From Rotaria socialis (lineage: Eukaryota > Rotifera > Eurotatoria > Philodinida > Philodinidae): a stretch of 64,000 bases of DNA. Under the pieces are notes generated by a model. That model ran no database searches. It saw only the letters and a program-made list of their open reading frames with translations, and was not told where the DNA came from. Location: positions 40,024 to 104,023 of the forward strand of contig CAJNYU010001129.1 in the NCBI GenBank assembly GCA_905331475.1. The letters are read 5' to 3'. This document shows positions 1-13,487 of the stretch, piece by piece. The translations under genes were made by a program, and so were the position numbers. Positions within the stretch are counted from its first letter, which is position 1. Each line of letters starts with the position of its first letter.

Positions 1-3000
1 CAACGATAATTTCCATTTGCCATGCGTACTCAAGAGTTTCACGTTCCGGTGGTAAACCTTCATGTGAAAGCATGGCATGACCACGAATAACTAAACCAGA
101 TAGTTGAAGACAACCCGTGGCTAAATGTTGATCTGATTTATTTCGCTAGAATAAAAAAGAATCAGACAATAGTTCGAAGTACATCTTGGAAGTGTTCGGA
201 ATTTTATCGATAGGAAATATGATTCTTCAAGAAATCCTTTTCTAGATACAATCAATTTTGTTTGTCTACTTACGACAATTGTATCTTCGACATAGACATT
301 AACAGGTAGAATAAGTAATTGCAATCGTGTTTCGTCCAGATCTGTTGTCATTTCGAAGCAAAGTCGTTCACAAAAAGCCATCGGACAAGGCTCATTATCA
401 GTATGCTAAAAAGGAAAATATCAAATTCTTTTTTTTTCCAAAGGGAACAAAAATTTCAATTTACATGAACAAGATGTGCTGTTATATTATGCAATGCGAC
501 GCGTAGAGTGGCTTTTAATGGCCGAAAATATCTTGGATCAAATGGATGATTTTCATCGATAATATCAACTAGTGGGTCATCGTGTACGATAATTTTCTTT
601 TCACGTATTAATTCCGGTTCGCGAGTATCATGATACATTTGATCCCAACCAAATAAATTTTCCTTAGGATGAAGAAAAATGATGATTCAAATGAGTCATA
701 ACAAAGATAGTACTTACTTTTACCCACCATAGCTTCTTTAAAAATAACCCGTGTAGAAATAAATTAACGGGACCAATATCAATTTCGATATTAAACAAAT
801 CATAATCTAATTTATTTGGATGAAATGTTTGACGATTACCTAATGACTTAACATGTTGAATATATAAAAGATCTGTGCAAAAAGAAAATAGACGACGATA
901 TTCTATATGAAATTTAGTTGTTAGATTTTTACCAGATCTATTTGTGCCTATGGGCGGTGAAGGATGAAGAAGAATTTGAATAAGAAGTTTTATGTTAGGA
1001 ACTTCACCACAATCAAAGCAACCATCACTTGAAAATTAAGTAAAAAAAAAGAATTTATTAGAAGTTGTACGGATTTCATTACATGTGGAACAGCTGATAG
1101 CTGAGTTCTACTGAACGTTCTCGAATTTTAAACACCTCAGAGAATTTTCCGGAACATGAATAGAATAATTTAATACGAGTGTGATAATTAACGTTAATAA
1201 TTTTTCTCTAACACCAATAAAATATATTCTTGTTAGAGATTATTGACTCTTGGGATTAAATTTTAGTTCCGACAACTTCTTTGACGTTAGAGAAAACTAA
1301 TCTAATATTTATTTATTCACTTAAAACAACAGAATATTTGACTGAATAAAGCAGAGTGGCTATATAAGTAAAATGACATCCCAAAATGTAGTGAATCACT
1401 AATCAAGAATAGAACGCAAAAGCTTCACTCGTGATTTATTACAAATTGATAATTTATTTTTTACGCAATGCAAAAAAATTACTATCATAATTTTAAAGAA
1501 TGTATATTTACCGTTTCTCGAATTCATCGGATAAACTCAATTGAGATTTGACTCCGTTGGGTGTATAAATTCGTTTATGAGAATCAATTCCTTCTAAAAT
1601 ATAATACATTCGATTACTCTCTGGTATCACAAGACGCGCTAGAACATCATTGACCTAATGCAAAAAAATAGAAATAATAAAGAATCGATCTTTTTATTTC
1701 AAATCAACAAACATCAATTGTTATATCCATTGGTGTAACTGTTGGACAAAATTCCACAAATGGTAACGGATATGTCAATGAAAATGACTTAGCACACACT
1801 GATATATAATCTAGAGGGAAAAATAAATAAATAGAATCAAATGAAAAAATGCTTATTTATGTTTTTTTTACTGTTTTCCGCCGGTTGAGACGGTTGTTGC
1901 TGTGGTGATCGACCAATACCATTGGTACAATCAATCCAATTGCCCTGATTACATGGAATTAAAAGTTCTAAGTGGTCACCTTTTACAGTCATATCATAGA
2001 TAAATGGTGCAAATGAATATATATCGGGTGGCACCGACGACGACCAATCATTGAGCAAAGCTTCAATAGTAAAAATATATTCATTTTGTTAAATCGTAAT
2101 AAAATAATCTTTTTATTTACCTTGGAAAAAACATTTATGTTCGAATACAAAATAAACTTGAGGCTTTTTTGCGATAAGATCAATAGTCCATATTTGAATG
2201 GAATTCCACATACGAGGATAATGTATATGAACATTAATCTTAATAGAAAAAAAAACTCGTGGCTGAATTGCTTAAAATGTATCTCTCTCCGAATCATTAG
2301 TTCTTTTGGATCACTCGTGCAATAATATGTTATTTAAATAGCTCATAGTACTGTTTATTTTTCAAAGTTAAATTTATCGGAAATATATTAGTCTATTAAA
2401 TGTATCCAGAGAGAAGAATGTTTTGTCAGCGTGACACTCATTGCTCGTGCGTAAATGTGTTTTGTTGAGACCTTGAAAACTGTCTCATACGAGTGATTGG
2501 TTATGAATTGCGTAGATGATTTCTGTTACTTACATCGATTTCATCAGCTTTACATAGCTGTGTATATGAAAGATTTGTACGAACGATGGGCTGTTTAATA
2601 TTCATAAATAAGGATGTATCGAAACCATTCGGATTAGTTGAGAATGGAAATGATGCTTCAAAATAGGAACCGTGTACGGGTAATTCAGCATGTATTTGAT
2701 TGAGTTTCTGTAAGAAAATGAAACACAAAAATTATTTTACCAGCACAGAAGAAAACAGTCAGAATACGAAACCATTTTAGCCATAAAATAAAGATCTATA
2801 ACAGTAGGACATGCAAGCCATAATTTGAAGCGTACAGTTTTAAATATTCGCGTTTGCCCTACTGTTGGTTCAGGCGTTACCGGACAATCTTCTAGTAGTG
2901 TTGGAAAAAAATATTGCCACAATGCCTCTCTAGAATTTTAAATTGATTATCAAATTGAATATTTTCATTCGTTTACCTTTGCCTATCAACCCATGGTCCG

Positions 3001-4402
3001 TAGGCAACCTTAGCTTCTTTATTACATCGGATTCGAAATTCCCATGTTAGCTCAGGTAACGGTTCACTATTTTCCGGTAATTCACTGATTTTACCTGGAA
3101 CGTCTTGTTCATATTCGAGTTCACCATCGAGACATTCAAATACTTGAAATATACCACTGTCAGCTGGTTTCGAGGTTAGTATCGGCGGTGGACTAAGAGA
3201 GCAACAATGGTAGATTTTTTTCCGATTTGATAGCAACGAAAAATTAGTTCTCAAACGAAATTGAATATCTCATTTTAATACGTTATTAAATACTCAAATC
3301 ATTTGAGTGTTCTTACTATAAGCGTATGTAATATTCATATGAAAATACTAGAGAAGAATTCTCAGGTGAGTTGAAAAAAATATTTTTTTCTTACATTTCA
3401 CGAGCTTCACCCTGATAGACTCGAATTGGATAGAGTTGAATACGAAGATTACGATATTTTAAATGATACGTAAGTGTCATTAAATCGATTAACGATGGAT
3501 TTCTCGATGGCGATTCACTTGTAAATGTACTAGTCATTGTACTAAAACGAACTAATAAACCATACGGTAATGTATCATGTCCAGCTGATATTCGACCCTT
3601 TTGTTATAGAAATAGATCATATTTTGAAAACAGAAGAAAAAAAACGAACAATCTAAACTTACATGTTCAACTTTAATTTCAATCGCTGGAAAAAGATTTC
3701 GAAGACGTGTAACGAATAGGCCATCTTCGCTACTTTTTATCGTATTTACACTTTGTGTATCATCACCTTTGGTTGAAATTCTTTATTAGAGAAAAAGAAA
3801 AAGAAATTCAATTAAAAAAGTCAATCATTTTCATACCCATTCATAGAACCTCGCTGTACATCATCGGTTAAATTATTATTATTATTATTATTATTACTAT
3901 CGGATAATGTACTGGAACGTATAGGACTGAAGAATTGTATATCAAGATGATTCAATTTAATTTTTAATCGTACAATCGGCTTCGCTTTTGTTTTTGACCA
4001 ATAACGAAAAACTAGACAACCGTCTTTAACAAAAACAAAATAACTTCCTGTTGTATAATGTAAATTTCTAAACATAATTGCTCCCGATATAAACGATATT
4101 GAAAATGAATCAAATTTTATTTGTGTTGCATCTTTAAAAAAGAATCTTCGTAATATATAAGATAGAATAATGCCTTGTATACGTGAATGATATAGTATTA
4201 GATAAATTATCCATATTATTGTTAACAAATATACAATAACAAGTAATGGGATTTGTTCACGATGTGTTTCAAAATAGTCAATAATCTCATTTGATATAAC
4301 TTCTAATGTTGATGGTGTTGTTGGATTTAGAATTGGATCTGTTAAATTAAATGATTCATTAAAGCCAATAGGGAATGTTACTAGTCGTGAAGTCTTGTCC
4401 AT
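1..4402 (-). CDS. BLTP1: BLTP1/KIAA1109/tweek bridge-like lipid transfer protein, N-terminal part (14 exons, runs off the left edge)
   Basis: This family forms very long hydrophobic-groove proteins that move lipids between membranes at contact sites. Exons on the minus strand are 4402-3837, 3780-3663, 3597-3395, 3249-2977, 2929-2773, 2707-2534, 2238-2121, 2060-1872, 1810-1713, 1654-1512, 1027-718, 662-465, 405-274 and 145 to beyond 1. All junctions are GT..AG and stay in frame. The start is the ATG at 4402. Residues about 52-74 form one membrane anchor (PLLVIVYLLTIIWIIYLILY), followed by the family segment with FSISFISGAIMFRNLHY. Later family blocks are YGPWVDRQRE, NDWSSSVPPDIYSFAPFIYD, GNWIDC, ENLFGWDQMYHDTREPE and HAMLSHEGLPPERETLEYAW. 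There is a short Asn run near residue 175. The family is thousands of residues long, so most of the gene lies to the left. The largest intron here is 1028-1511. Identification rests on remembered family sequence and is strong. Confidence 0.93.
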
Positions 4403-6538
4403 TTTATGATTTAAAAATTTGCCTTATTGATATGTTTAACATATGAATTTCTCTTGGAACGATTGAATCAATGGAAGACGTAACTGTATTTCTATAAAGG
4501 AAAGGAATATGAGCCGAAAAACAACTATACTAAATAGCTGGATTGACATATTATTTTAAATGGTGCACTGGAATAGCCAATTCAAATGTATTCCAGCAGA
4601 GAGCGAACTCTACCGACAGAATAATGGGAAAACACTCTAACAAAAGTCAATGGTGAATGAATAAAACTTGATGTGACAAATCGTAACAACATATTTGTAT
4701 AAGAAAATATATAAAATATGATTTTTAGAAGTTTGAATGAATCACGTTGAGCATATATTATTATTATTATTATCCGTACAGGATGCGCCATTGATTGATT
4801 GATTATCATCGCAGACACATGGTCTATTCAATACTCAATGCACACATCGAATAAATAAGAAATATGAATAAAACAAGCAAATTCTATGGGCTATTTCACA
4901 AACAGAAAGCTTAATAATGCGTAGGATAAAAATAAAGTTCGAACGAATAGAATTACACGATATATTTTTCTATAAAAGTTGTTTGTCGTAATTATTCAAA
5001 AGCAAAAAACTCTAATAATAGCTTCAATTTAATTTTTTCATGACAAACAATTAATCATAGAGTCAGCTAAAAGTAACTCGATAAACTTAATGACTGAGAG
5101 ATAAAAGGAAATTCTATTTTCAGCACTTTTTCCTTCTTTGATGCGAAGGTGTGACCAAATAAATTATTAGATTTTAATAACACTTATTTTGTTGTTGTTG
5201 AGCTATTTGATCTTACGTACATGGATAAGTGTAGCATAATATGAGGTTTTCAGCGTTACTTTCATTTTTAGAAGAAAAAAAAATGAAAGCAGAACATTAT
5301 CTTATGAGATCGTCGAGGCATAAACTATTTCAATCTAGTTTGAAACGAGAAATGTCACGTACTTTCTTGAAACACTTCTCTTTGCTCAATAGCACAAAGT
5401 AATCATCATTATTATCATCATCGTCAATGACAAAAAATTTCTATAGCAAGGAAATCGATAGATTTTTCCTTCTTTTTTGTTTTTAAATAATGATGGTTTC
5501 CCTTGTGTAGGAAAAAGTTTTAAAATGGTCGCGTCGGAAACTCGAAGGATCAGCAACAAAATATAAATAAGAGTCATTGAATTCCGATACGATGAATAAT
5601 ATATTCTAGATCAATTGTTCTCTTTTCTATATCGAGCTGCCATCTATTTTTAACTCAATAATTAACTTTCTAAAAATGAAACACAAAATAAAGTGCATCT
5701 CAACGACCATTATTGATTATTGAAGAGGATCGTTTTTCTTCTTATGATCGACAATGATCAAAAGTCAGGCAGAGTATTTCCATCGTATTTTTCTTTTCAT
5801 CGAAATTCTCCATGAATTAAAATAGGCTTGTTTAGTAGAGTTGTAACCATATAAGTCAAAATTAAACTCAACTTTTTGTTTGTTATCATTACTCATATCT
5901 CTGTTTTGCAAGTCAGCGCTCATTTCCATGGACCTGTCGAATCTTTTTTTTTTTTTGATATTTCACAGGTAGTATATTAGAAAAAAACAGATATTGTTGT
6001 TTTTGCTTCTGAAAATAGTTTATCAAGAAGAAAGAAGCCATTAAGTCATTTTATTACTGATAAAATTTCTTCTATTCCTCACTTACTAAACTCATAATTC
6101 CATTTATTGACTCGGCAAATATTCATTTTCTTTCTCTCGTATGTTTTCATATATATATATATATATATGAATCTCAAGTATGTCAATTTTTATCATACTT
6201 ATTTACTAAATCAATTAATCGTATATTTTTCTTCTCTGCTATTGGTCTCTCGTCTTACTCTGTTTTCATATGCATAAATAATAATAGAAAAAAATCTTAT
6301 GTTTTTTTTTCACAATGAAATAACCATCGAGGCTTATTTTGTTTTCGATTTTTTTTTAAGAGTAAGAAACACACATATATAGTTCTAAATAAATCCACAG
6401 TCAGACGATGTCTATTTTAATGTTTCAATGATTGACAACCAGTGTCATACGATAAATAATGATGGAAGAAAGATAGCCTGAACTAGCAGGTGATTTATAT
6501 ATGTATATGTATATATATTTATATTTATATAATTTTGG
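4403..6538. other. Intergenic region between two minus-strand genes; no gene seen
   Basis: This 2.1 kb holds only short chance reading frames, poly-T/poly-A runs, a TTA/ATT triplet run near 4757-4772 and an (AT)n microsatellite at 6149-6168. It must contain the promoter of the BLTP1 gene on the minus strand and the 3' untranslated region of the RGS gene. No clear TATA box or other signal stands out. Confidence 0.6.
6149..6168. repeat. (AT)n microsatellite
   Basis: A run of ten AT dinucleotides, flanked by T-rich intergenic DNA. Confidence 0.95.
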
Positions 6539-8340
6539 TCAAGATGATTTTGATGATATTTCAGTTGTTGTTCGTCGTTGTTGAGCTGGATATGATGTAC
6601 GACGTAGTAAATTAATATAAAGTTCTGATTTAAGAAAACGCTGATAAGAGTCTTTTTCCATTAAACCTTGAATACGTCGTTGAGCTCGATCGAATGTATC
6701 CAATGGTGGATTGTCGATGTTTGCTATAGTTGACATTCGTGTTTCTGTATCAAGATTCACCTTAAATAATGATAGATTGTTATCAAGGTTCTATTTTTCC
6801 GGATGCAAAACTAATTTCATACCTGCTTCGGGGCACCAATAGCAATAAAATCCATATAGATTTTTTTAGCTTTTGCTGATCGTTTTGGTTCTTTACATAC
6901 ACGAAATTCATCACATGCAAGCCAAAATTCTAAATTTTCTTCGCTAAATTCCGTACGTAAGAAGGCACGAAATAAAGCTTGTCCGTCTAAATTAATTTTT
7001 AATTAATTTTAATTCTTTTTTCTCTTAAACAACTTACATCGATGCCGTAGAAGAGCATCGAAGGATTGTTCCCACGATTGAACATCTTCACGTGATGGTA
7101 TAAGGCTTTTCTCGGATAAATTTGCCTCAGTAGTTCGACGTCGGATTAAATTGGCTGCGCGAGATTTAAAATCTTTTGCACTTCAAAGAAAGAAGACAAG
7201 TAAATTAATTAAAAATCAACCATTGCGCGTGTCATGACATACATCGTTGCGGCCTTTGACTTTTTCTTTTTTGTCATGTCTGATGAATTACTTGAAGCTG
7301 ATACGCGACTATTACCATCTTCGTCTTCGCTAGCATAGGATGTTGCTTCCTGAAGAAATAAAAACAAATATTTAGTCTAATCCATACAAAGAAAACAATA
7401 TTTCTACTATGCTAACCATATTGTTAAGAAAATAATAAAAAAAGAAAACAATACTCTTAGAGTTTTAAAAGCAAGTTCTTGTTGCTTTAACATTGCCAAA
7501 GCCAGATAAATTCATTTATGTTTTCCGCCTTTTTCTTTTGATACGGCAGAAAGATCAATATGTACTTCGTAATAATACAACACGTAGAAAAGATTCTAAT
7601 TGTCTATCGTTTTCAATAGGGACTCTTGTTTATAGAAAGAGAATATAAATGTTGTAGTTACAGAAACAAAACAAAAAAAAAAAGACGAGCCTCGTTGAAT
7701 GAGAAGCCTTATTATCATTTGTTGTGCTATCCTTATAGATTTCGCAAGTAGATTGAATTGCAAGACTAATAAGGAAAAACTGACAATGATGAGATGAGAA
7801 CAAGAATAGGAGAGAGAAAAAAGAAAGACGAAGACGAAGACGAACAAGAAGAGTGCATCCATTAGATGATTGTAGATGAAGTCATCGTAATATATCGTAT
7901 TACCTTCTTTTTTTGTATTGTATCGTCAGGACTACATGAATGTAAACGTTGAAAGGGCTTAATTTGATTGATCGTTGTTGCTGAACGTGTTCGATAGAAA
8001 CGTATGACGGATGACATTTGAAAATTAGAGTGTGTTTCCAGCACACAGTAAGAGACAGAAGGCATAAATATACAACAGGCAAACCGAAAATGAACGTCGA
8101 CCTGCGACGACAATATTCTATCAATCAAATTTCAACTGCTGATCATTTATATGATGTACACGGAGTAAATGTGTGAAAATGAAAATGACGATGAGAACGT
8201 GACGACGCCGACGATGACGAGGGCGAAAGAAAAGAACAGAAGTACCACTATAATGTAGAAGTCTGATGGTACGTTAGCATTCGTGTACGCAAAAAGAAGA
8301 GAAAAAAAACTACAAATGACATAGCGCACTGTTTATGTCT

Positions 8341-8377
<37 letters not shown>

Positions 8378-11300
8378 GTTTCTTTCTGTGAAGAGAATTA
8401 AAAAGTTATACGGGGGTTGCACGATTAGATAAAAATTCGGTAAGGGAAAAGAAAACGAGCGTCTAGTTAATAGATAGCGGGAAGAGTCAGTGAGAGGTCT
8501 CCAAGGAAGTTGACACATGTAATCGATCGATACATTTCGTAAATATAAAATGCGAGAAGTGTGCAATACTGAAATAGAAAAGAACGACATAATAGCTTGT
8601 GATGATTATTATCATTCTGTTGATTTTTTTGCTCTCTTATATATTTTTTTGTTATTTTCATATTTCTTCGTATTATTTAACTAAACATATTGAATATTTA
8701 TATTTTTTCGATAAAAACATAAGACAAAAAATCTATTCGAGAGGAAAGAAAATGAATATACTATTTCTTCAAAAGAGAAAAAATGAATATGTAAATTTAA
8801 TCATTTCAATGCGAACAACAAAATTAAAATATTTATACACGATTACTAACCGGTTTTATTTGACTAGTAGTTATTTGTTGTTGAGATTGTTCTGTTTGTA
8901 TTGTATTTATTTCACTTTTGCTACGTGTTAAAGATCTTTGTTTTGATTTCGCCCAATCATTAAATGTCTTTTTACGAAGTTCAGGCGAAGGATTTGATTG
9001 TCTTCCATATGGCGATAAATATTGATTATAGGACGCTGGTTCATCAGAATCATCAACGCTCGATGCACCACTGAGAGAAAATTCGGGTGCACTCGTTGTC
9101 ATGATAGGCAACATGTTCGAATTCGGAGTTTTTAAATATACTAATGGAGATGAAACATTATCTGATGACGAATCATAACGTGGCTGGGCCGCTGTTATAG
9201 ACGGTTGTTGTACGGTTACTTTAACACGTGGTGTTAATGGCATCGGAGATGTCGATAGTGATGTTTTAGGATTTACATTACATTTAATAACATAATGGGA
9301 TGATGATGGCAATGGTGTTGGACGACCAAATAATGAATCAGAAGAATTTTCTTCTTGACCGAACGATCGTGATGTTTCAGAGAAAGTATCTGAAGTTGAT
9401 GCGTTCGAATTTTTACGTGATACGAGTGTTGCTGTTGATGATGATGATGATGGTGATAGTTTAGTTTCCATACTAGCAGGAATAACTGTCGATGATGCGA
9501 CCATCGCAATAGAAGCAGTTCCGGAACGAGATTTTGGCGCCGTTGTTATTGTGTCGATTGGTTTTGAAATAGATGATAAAGGAGAGACAAGATTCGTCGA
9601 AGCTATTATTGATGGAAGATAAGCTTTCTCTGTACTATCGGGATCTATTTGAACACCCTAGAAAATAAAATTTAGCAAATAGATTTAACTGGAGACGAGA
9701 CACATTGGCAAACAAAGATCTATGAGATGATATAAAACGTGTATGTCGCTCGGACGCACTTTGTATGAAATGAAGATACGATTTTATTACATGGGACAAC
9801 GAATACGCCAGTTTGACGTCATAGTTCTCTTCTTCTTTCTTTCTTCAGTGACGATTATTAGTTGAGGAAACAATCTATTGCTGCAGCACTCGAATATAGG
9901 CTAAACATGCATGTATATATCTTCTTTTGTACGCTGATTCCTTTTGCCTTATGAAGATGACGACGTCATCATCGACCGCACGACGGACAATCGACGTCAC
10001 GTATAAGCGCATCAATAGAAAGAAATCATCGCATTTTGCTTACATTCGTACATACGCTAAGGCGAGCGAACAAGGTCTCTCGTTTGCTTCCGTTAGTTGG
10101 AGTTATACCAGTGACGTCAACAAGAAATCATTACATATTATTGAACGAATGACGCAAAACGGCACCGAGAAGAAGAAGAAGAAGAAGAAGAAGAAGAAAA
10201 AGAAAAGGAAAAAACGATATAAGTTCATCTCATTAACAACAACACATAGAAATCTTACACACTTTAAAATAAAACCTTATTTTCAATAGTGAAGAATCAA
10301 AAAAAGAAAATAAAACATTTATGTTTAAGTGATTTAATCGAATATATAGTGTATATAGAGAGAGAGAGAGATCAATTAAATGACGGCGAACCCACGCATA
10401 GATACTGTACTTATTCTATTATTATTAAAACGACACAAACGTGCACCATTCTATTCAACAGACTAAATCAAAGACCACATCTGGTCCATCATGAGGGTGT
10501 GGGTGTATGTGTTATTATTATTCCTCTTGCCTGTATAAATTATCAGTTGGATAGAAATAGATTATTCTCTTCAGACATTCATATTGTTGTCATTATCGAT
10601 CACAATATAAGCGTGTATATGATATTCGCATATGAAATATTTCCGACCTTGTTTTGAAGGATAGACAACATGTAACGATGAACTTCCAGGCAGACATACG
10701 GAACACATAATTTTTTCTCGTAAGTCTAACAAATTAGAACATGCCTGCAGACATCAGTCAGTGGCGGATCCAGAAAATATGTTACAGGGTGGCGCTCCTG
10801 GCCAAAAAACTCCTTTTTCAGTCTATTTTAGGCAGAACGACTATTTTCTGTTTCATTTCTGCTGGGGAAAACCGAAAAAAAATTCTTAACGGGAGTGGCG
10901 ATCGCCGGGTAGCCTAACTGGTAGATCCGCCACTGACATCAGTCAAGTTATAAAAAAAAAAAAAGAAAAACGAACGAACCTTGTCATGTAAGGCAATGAC
11001 TTTAACAAAACACAATAGGCAAATAAAAAATAAAAAATAGAGAAATACCGTGTATGTATGAATTAGACATGATCGTCATAGTCAGAGGAAAAAATTATTC
11101 CGAAGAATAATTTTCCGAAATATTTTGCTCATGTATATTTATATAAATGATTTATGATTACATGAATACAATTTATATACTTAACATAGATTTTGAAACC
11201 GACAGAGAGATATAACATTTTTCAAGTGTGACACATATGAGAGAATATTTTATAAGTCTATTAATCATTATATTGGCTTCTTTGTTGCTCTTCTATTTAC

Positions 11301-12897
11301 CCCTGAGTGTCACAAAATCTATTAGTCAAATGTTGGATATGAATTCAGGGTTTTTTTTCTGTCTGATAGTCAGCGACAAAAGTTTGTAACTGTTTTAGAA
11401 GGCCTATTGAATAAATCTTGACAAATTATTTCCGATCTATCGTTCCGGTTCTTTTCTTTTTTCTTTCGAAAGAAAATTAGTCGCATACTGTCTGCATCTA
11501 GAGAGAGAGAAACAGGAAAAAAAACAAGATCTTCGAATGTCATGATTGCGTTATGATAAAAATCGACTAATAAATTAATCTCTTTTTTTTGCGTATAGAA
11601 TTTAGAATTTAGAAAAATCGTATTAAGATCTTTATTGCGTGTTTATATTAAAATAAAGTATTACTCAGCATGAATAGCACTTCAAATGATCTTTCTCTTT
11701 GTTTCTCTCTCTTGACAGTCAAGAACGAGAAAAATCTCAATATTAGCTTTTTCTTTCTATTCTTTGGTTTTAGTGTTCTTATCATATTAATTCAAATAAA
11801 TGTATATTTTCAATATAATATCATTTGGACATCGACTGAAGAAGGAAAAAGACTAGTAGTATCAATAGTCATTGAGATTCTAATCGGGCCGACAGCTGTT
11901 TAGATTCTCGATCATTTAGAATGAAGAGAAACTCGAATGATTTTCTATTATTCAATTGATACTTTAATCGTTTTAGTGTGGCATTTATTGTTATTGTTGT
12001 CGGCAATTCTAGTAATGTCTAAAGATGGACACATGCACATGCGTTTTCTATCCTCTCTCATCATCATCATCATCATCATCGTCGTCGTCGTTGTCAACAA
12101 CAACAACAAGACAGAAGGGAAAAGACAACAGACACAACGTTATATGTATAGATATACCGCGCTTCTTTTTTCCTCAAACAAAAAACAACGTAATTAGAGG
12201 GAGAGAGAGAGACAAGAAAGTAGATTGAAGTTACTGATCTTCTACAACACTATGATAAACACCCACACGAAAAAGTACATTAAATATAATGATGCGACAG
12301 CTATGATAACTTGCAGATTAATGGTTGATTGACTCAGAGAAATGATCATTGGCTCAAAAAGAAGAAAAAAAAACATACTTTGGCAGATTTTCTATGATCT
12401 AATCGCGTCATATTTTTAGACGCACAAATCATAAAATAGAAACTTGTCTCATGCTATTCATTCAATCAAAATAAATAACTTTACAGATAAATAGAATATC
12501 GAAAGTATTTTTAGAGTATACAAAAATAGCTCTTCTATTTTGGATGATTAGACATTCATTTTCTAATAGATACTTTATCGACGAACACAATGACTTTTTG
12601 CACTGTTTTCTTTTTTTTATTTATTAAAATGATATATGAAAATATAAATCATTTTTTACTCATTTCCTATTCAAATCACGCCAATACACAATTCATTGAC
12701 GATTGCTCACTTACTGAATCTTCACCGGTTGAACTTTCGCCTCGTTTTATATTCAAATTAGTATTACTAGCAAGATTCGATGTCATCGTTGAACGATACG
12801 ATGTGCGTGAAGTGACAGCAGTTGTTGGCGTTGTTGATGCATTTTTTTTGTGATGACATTGATTGCCATTTTTAATCGAATTTAAATATAATATCAT
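6539..12897 (-). CDS. RGS-domain protein (regulator of G-protein signalling), long isoform
   Basis: RGS proteins bind active G-alpha subunits and speed GTP hydrolysis, ending GPCR signals at the inner plasma membrane. Exons on the minus strand are 12897-12715, 9657-8851, 7349-7243, 7180-7038, 6986-6823 and 6760-6539. Every junction is GT..AG and in phase, giving about 541 residues. The RGS domain is C-terminal (about residues 385-525): SWEQSFDALLRHR, then FRAFLRTEFSEENLEFWLAC, then a KAKKIYMDFI stretch, then TFDRAQRRIQGLMEKDSYQR followed by FLKSELYINLL. It ends only about 20 residues after the domain. The first 330 residues are Ser/Thr-rich, probably disordered, with a KSR/RSKS phospho-type patch and an acidic-then-lysine run (SEDEDG...KKKKSK) just before the domain. 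No DEP, GGL or PDZ domain is visible, so R7 and R12 classes are unlikely. The first exon is supported only by its ATG, a GTAAGTGAG donor and matching phase. Confidence 0.85.
7904..8128 (-). CDS. Alternative first coding exon of the RGS gene (short isoform)
   Basis: An open frame starts at an ATG at 8128 (further in-frame ATGs near 8068 and 8023) and ends in KKK at a GTAATA donor at 7903. It leaves phase 0, exactly as the 8851 donor does, so it can splice to the same exon at 7349. The product would swap the 330-residue Ser/Thr-rich region for up to 75 residues containing a Cys/Phe-rich stretch and a basic RFYRTRSATT segment. This resembles the alternative-promoter arrangement of many RGS genes. 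There is no transcript evidence, so this is inferred from frame and splice phase only. Confidence 0.5.
8346..8373. repeat. (TC)n microsatellite
   Basis: A run of about 14 TC dinucleotides, 220 bp upstream (on the minus strand) of the alternative RGS first exon. Confidence 0.95.
10169..10204. repeat. (AAG)n purine microsatellite
   Basis: About eleven AAG units grading into an A-rich purine tract. Confidence 0.9.
10751..10943. mobile_element. hAT-like MITE, 177 bp, with perfect 8-bp target duplication
   Basis: The element is 10759-10935. It starts CAGTGGCGGATCCAG and ends GTAGATCCGCCACTG, so the terminal inverted repeats match over CAGTGGCGGATC. It is flanked on both sides by ACATCAGT (10751-10758 and 10936-10943). 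An 8-bp duplication with CAGTGGCGG ends is the hAT signature. No coding capacity is present, so it would need a transposase from elsewhere. It sits in the RGS intron. Confidence 0.92.
12058..12090. repeat. (TCA)n followed by (GTC)n
   Basis: A triplet microsatellite that produces an artefactual poly-Ser/poly-Ile frame on the plus strand. Confidence 0.9.
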
Positions 12898-13193
12898 TCC
12901 ATCTTCGATTGATGGTACTCATCGTTTACATTATATGAGTAGCATTTGAAAATAGGATAATTTTGTTATCGTTTCACAATTAAGATCTATAAATAGAAAA
13001 TATTTTCAATATTTCCCTTTGAACTTTAATAATCAAGGTTAAAAATGTTCATCTAAGAAAATTGAATTACTTTTTCTTTTTTACCAATGAGCTTATAACT
13101 AAAACTTACGCTTGATTATTCGTGCATCTTTTCATCGACGCATAAATCTTCATGATTATTATTATTAGTAGCCAGCAGCGCAATTCTTTATCG

Positions 13194-13487
13194 TACCCAG
13201 GTCGAACAGTACTGTCCGTATACGGTCGTTTACGGTTGCTTTACGACTATTTTACGGGCGAAACTTTGCCGTAATATCTGGCGCAGTAATACGGACCGTA
13301 TGATGATGAGAGTACGGAGCACAAACAGTCGTAAACTATGAAAATTCAGTCCCGTTTACGATGCCGTATTACTGTGCCAGGTATTACGGGCAAATACGGC
13401 CTATTTACTGCCGTAAATATACCGTTTTGACATTGTTTACCGTCGATAAACAGACCGTAAACGAGTCCGTTTTGATCAACCTGGGTA
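13194..13487. mobile_element. CCCAGG-family foldback element A (290 bp)
   Basis: The element runs 13196-13485, from CCCAGGTCGAACAG to TTTTGATCAACCTGGG, with TA on both outer sides. The interior repeats the words TTTACGG, CCGTA and GTAATACGG. An internal inverted repeat pairs TTGCCGTAATATCTGGC with its near-complement GCCAGGTATTACGGGCAA about 110 bp away. No protein is encoded. It lies 300 bp upstream of the first RGS coding exon. Confidence 0.75.

Larger units (their letters stand above)
9660..12714. other. Large first intron of the RGS gene
   Basis: This 3 kb stretch lies between the first and second coding exons of the RGS model. It contains a GAA-type run (10169-10204), a hAT-like MITE (10759-10935) and a TCA/GTC run (12058-12090). 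The reading frames over 60 codons on the plus strand are low-complexity (poly-Lys, poly-Ile/Val, poly-Ser) and come from these simple repeats. No other gene is supported. Confidence 0.6.

Noticed and set aside
9927..10657. Two plus-strand frames of about 120 codons
   Set aside because: The first ends in a poly-Lys tract from the AAG repeat, and both lie in the RGS intron with no splice or composition support.
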